A DNA stretch of 7,342 bases from Melioribacteraceae bacterium (GTDB lineage: Bacteria; Bacteroidota; Ignavibacteria; Ignavibacteriales; Melioribacteraceae), in contig WFQV01000453.1 of assembly GCA_015486905.1 (NCBI GenBank), forward strand, positions 1 to 7,342, in the 5' to 3' direction. How positions within the stretch are numbered: the first letter of the stretch is position 1; the number at the start of each line of letters is the position of its first letter. Shown here piece by piece: positions 5,225 to 7,342 of the stretch. The position numbers and the translations under genes were made by a program. The notes under the pieces are model-generated. The model saw only the letters and a program-made list of their open reading frames with translations. It was not told where the DNA came from and ran no database searches.

Positions 5225-6577
5225 ATGACAAGTGAAGATATTAAAATTGAAAGAGTAATAAATCCTACCTGGCGCAGAAAGTACAACGAAAAGGTTGTCT
5301 CTGCCGACGATGCGGTTAAGGTAATTAAATCGGGCGACAACGTGATTGTGCAACCCGGCTGCGCCGCTCCTTTGGAACTGATTAGAGCTATGGTGCGTAG
5401 AAAAGAGGAATTGTACGACGTTAATATTTACCATATTTTAATTGTCGGGGATTTACCCTACACGCAACCGGGAATGGAAAAACATTTCAAACACAAAGCG
5501 TTCTTTATCGGTGCAAATACCCGTCAAGCTGTTAACGAAGGGAGAGCGGAGTTCATCCCGATTCCTCTTTCGGAGGTAACGCTTCTTTTTAAGAGAGGAG
5601 TGATTAAATCCGATGTTGCATTAATCAATGTTTCACCTCCCGATGAGCACGGCTTCTGCAGTTACGGTATTGATGTGGGGAACATTAAAACCCCTGCTGA
5701 GAAATCTAAAATTATTATTGCTCAGATAAATGCCGAAATGCCTCGTGGTCTCGGGAACAGTTTTATTCATATTAATAAAATCGATTACATAGTTGAGCAT
5801 ACCGAACCTTTAATGGAATTACCTCAGGTTGACCCGAACGCAACAAGTGAACAGTTGGAGGTGTACGATAAAATCGGACTCTACATTTCCGAAATGATTG
5901 AGGACGGCTCCACACTACAAATGGGTATCGGTGCCATTCCCGATGCGGTAATGAAAAATTTACACAACAAAAACGATTTGGGAATACACACGGAAATGTT
6001 CTCGGACGGAATTGTCGATTTGGTTGAAGAAGGGGTAATTACAGGCGAGGCAAAAACGCTGCATCCGGGTAAAATAATTGCTGGCTTCGTGCTTGGCACT
6101 AAAAAATCCTTCAACTACATCGACAACAATCCCGTCTTTGAATTTCACCCGCAAGAGTATGTGAACAATCCTTTCGTTATTTCTCAAAACAGAAAGATGG
6201 TTGCCATTAATTCCGCTTTGGAAATTGACCTTACCGGGCAAGTCTGTGCCGATTCCTTGGGCACTAAACTTTACAGCGGAATAGGAGGACAGTTGGATTT
6301 TATTCGCGGCTCGGCTCATTCGGAAGGAGGTAAACCCATTATTACTTTGCCTTCGACTACAAAAGATTTGAAACATTCACGAATTGTGCCTACTCTAAGG
6401 CAGGGTGCTGGTGTGGTTACTACCCGCGGCGATGTTCATTACGTAGTAACGGAATACGGCGTTGCACATCTGTTTGGTAAATCTATTCAGGAGCGTGCAA
6501 GAGCTTTAATCAACATAGCACACCCTAAGTTTAGAGACGAATTAACTGAATTTGCAAAAAAAACTTACTATATTTAA
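5225..6577 (+). CDS. Acetyl-CoA hydrolase/transferase family: 4-hydroxybutyrate or butyryl-type CoA-transferase
   Basis: Moves CoA between acyl-CoA and a free acid (typically acetate) through a glutamyl-CoA thioester. 450 residues, in line with the 430-450 of the 4-hydroxybutyrate/butyryl-CoA:acetate CoA-transferase branch and shorter than Cat1-like succinyl enzymes (about 500). Landmarks: SPPDEHGFCSYGIDV (137-151); GIGAIPDAV (234-242); GIHTEMFSDG (253-262) with Glu257 as the expected catalytic glutamate; AINSALEIDLTGQVCADS (327-344); and the CoA-binding glycine loop GIGGQ (352-356). The C-terminus runs to residue 450 with no truncation. It starts 17 bases after ald with only a weak purine-rich stretch upstream, so translational coupling is likely. 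With alanine dehydrogenase it suggests amino-acid fermentation to short-chain acids. Substrate (4-hydroxybutyrate, butyrate or propionate) cannot be settled from sequence. Confidence 0.85.
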   Translation: MTSEDIKIERVINPTWRRKYNEKVVSADDAVKVIKSGDNVIVQPGCAAPLELIRAMVRRKEELYDVNIYHILIVGDLPYTQPGMEKHFKHKAFFIGANTRQAVNEGRAEFIPIPLSEVTLLFKRGVIKSDVALINVSPPDEHGFCSYGIDVGNIKTPAEKSKIIIAQINAEMPRGLGNSFIHINKIDYIVEHTEPLMELPQVDPNATSEQLEVYDKIGLYISEMIEDGSTLQMGIGAIPDAVMKNLHNKNDLGIHTEMFSDGIVDLVEEGVITGEAKTLHPGKIIAGFVLGTKKSFNYIDNNPVFEFHPQEYVNNPFVISQNRKMVAINSALEIDLTGQVCADSLGTKLYSGIGGQLDFIRGSAHSEGGKPIITLPSTTKDLKHSRIVPTLRQGAGVVTTRGDVHYVVTEYGVAHLFGKSIQERARALINIAHPKFRDELTEFAKKTYYI

Positions 6578-6579
6578 TT

Positions 6580-7272
6580 ATGATTGCGATTATTGGAGAC
6601 GTTCATGGTTGTTACTTTACTTTGATTGAACTATATAAGAGAATCAAAAACAAATATAGTTCTATTCCCATTTATTGTGTGGGAGATTTGGTTGACAGGG
6701 GAATGAACAGTTATCAGGTAATGAATTTTATTGAAAGCGAAAATATTAAATTTACACCTGGGAATCATGACTATATGTTTTATTATTTTTTCCACGAACC
6801 TTCTTCTATTTTTGCACGCTCATGGGTTTTTAACGGTAACGAAACCACTCTCGCTTCTTACGAAAGAAACCAGGATGCTCTTGAGAGGCATTTGGATTTA
6901 ATAATAAAAGCACCCCTCTTTTACGATTTGGAGGATTGCTTTATTTCGCATGCGGGGCTTTCTTCATTTTTTAAAAAGGATTTACCGGCGGATTACAAAA
7001 ACAATTTAAAAACAATTTATCCGATAATTACAGCTAATTTTAATTCCGACCATGGCGTACTTTGGAACAGAGACGAACTGGTGAACTTGGGGAAATTGCA
7101 AATTGTGGGGCACACAAAACAGCAGGAAATTGTTTACGTAGAAGAATCCGACTCGCTTTACATCGATACCGGCGCTTTTATCGGTAATAAACTTAGTGCC
7201 GTCATAGTTGAGAATAATGAAATAATAGATACTATTCAAGAACCGACTCATATCGACGACATATTAATGTGA
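6580..7272 (+). CDS. PPP-family metallophosphatase (serine/threonine phosphatase or diadenosine-tetraphosphatase type)
   Basis: 230 residues, the size of small bacterial/phage PPP phosphatases (PrpA, lambda phosphatase). The full metal-binding signature is present: GDVHGC (6-11; Asp7, His9), GDLVDRG (35-41; Asp36, Asp39, Arg40), GNHD (61-64; Asn62, His63), SHAG (123-126; His124), WNR (162-164) and GHT (177-179; His178). No signal peptide or membrane segment is visible, so it acts in the cytoplasm. It begins two bases after the CoA-transferase stop with no Shine-Dalgarno, which implies coupled translation. Family members remove phosphate from proteins or split Ap4A-type nucleotides; which applies here cannot be told. 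The fixed position behind two fermentation genes hints at control of this pathway, but that is inference. The acidic tail (HIDDILM) is unremarkable. Confidence 0.9.
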   Translation: MIAIIGDVHGCYFTLIELYKRIKNKYSSIPIYCVGDLVDRGMNSYQVMNFIESENIKFTPGNHDYMFYYFFHEPSSIFARSWVFNGNETTLASYERNQDALERHLDLIIKAPLFYDLEDCFISHAGLSSFFKKDLPADYKNNLKTIYPIITANFNSDHGVLWNRDELVNLGKLQIVGHTKQQEIVYVEESDSLYIDTGAFIGNKLSAVIVENNEIIDTIQEPTHIDDILM

Positions 7273-7284
7273 CCGAATTTTTGC

Positions 7285-7316
7285 ATTGAAAAAGTCTTTG
7301 TTATTCTCTAATTTTC
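7285..7316 (+). promoter_or_regulatory. Tentative promoter for the next plus-strand gene
   Basis: ATTG (7285-7288), a 20-base spacer and TAATTTTC (7309-7316) match the Bacteroidota pattern apart from one base in each box. It lies just after the phosphatase stop, and no terminator is seen between them. Confidence 0.35.
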
Positions 7317-7337
7317 GCTCATATTTTAAAATAAAAT

Positions 7338-7342
7338 AAGGA
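7338..7342 (+). promoter_or_regulatory. Likely Shine-Dalgarno of a gene beyond the right edge
   Basis: The window ends in AAGGA after AT-rich leader sequence, as expected a few bases before a start codon that lies outside. Confidence 0.4.

Noticed and set aside
5960..6376. 138-codon minus-strand frame within the CoA-transferase
   Set aside because: Antisense shadow of a gene with clear catalytic motifs; no similarity seen in the reverse frame.

Overview
The window reads as a chromosomal segment of an anaerobic or fermentative bacterium of the Bacteroidota/Chlorobi/Ignavibacteria kind. Grounds: moderately AT-rich DNA; an alanine dehydrogenase whose sequence character recalls the Bacteroidota form of the family; one perfect match to the Bacteroidota sigma-70 promoter (TTTG-N19-TAnnTTTG); and clear Shine-Dalgarno sites on only some genes. 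The placement is inference; I name no species.

Layout. Positions 1-1144 (minus) hold the N-terminal half of a monomeric NADP-isocitrate dehydrogenase, cut by the window edge. Positions 1145-1788 are non-coding and hold a roughly 390-bp element with terminal inverted repeats and probable target duplication, then an intrinsic terminator for the next gene. Positions 1789-3156 (minus) encode a TrpB2-type tryptophan synthase beta chain without a trpA neighbour. Positions 3157-4082 are a long divergent intergenic region with promoter and hairpin elements, a candidate short leader peptide ending near Trp-Trp, an 80-bp direct repeat, degenerate short repeats and a GC-rich palindrome. On the plus strand follow three closely spaced genes: alanine dehydrogenase (4083-5207), a 4-hydroxybutyrate/butyryl-type CoA-transferase (5225-6577) and a small PPP-family phosphatase (6580-7272). 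The last 70 bases look like the promoter and ribosome binding site of a further plus-strand gene outside the window.

How the genes work together. The enzymes all sit in amino-acid and central carbon metabolism: isocitrate to 2-oxoglutarate, serine (plus indole) to tryptophan, alanine to pyruvate plus ammonia and NADH, and CoA exchange between acyl-CoA and free acids. The plus-strand trio is probably one operon for amino-acid fermentation or nitrogen/carbon balance; the phosphatase partner is unexplained.

The most interesting signal is upstream of trpB2. A consensus Bacteroidota promoter ends six bases before an ATG that opens a 34-codon ORF with tandem TGG codons, whose stop codon lies in the loop of a stable hairpin. 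This looks like a Trp-sensing leader, possibly translated from a leaderless transcript. No U-tract terminator follows, and the hairpins may instead be dispersed palindromic repeats, so it remains a hypothesis. I see no defence, CRISPR, phage or secretion system.
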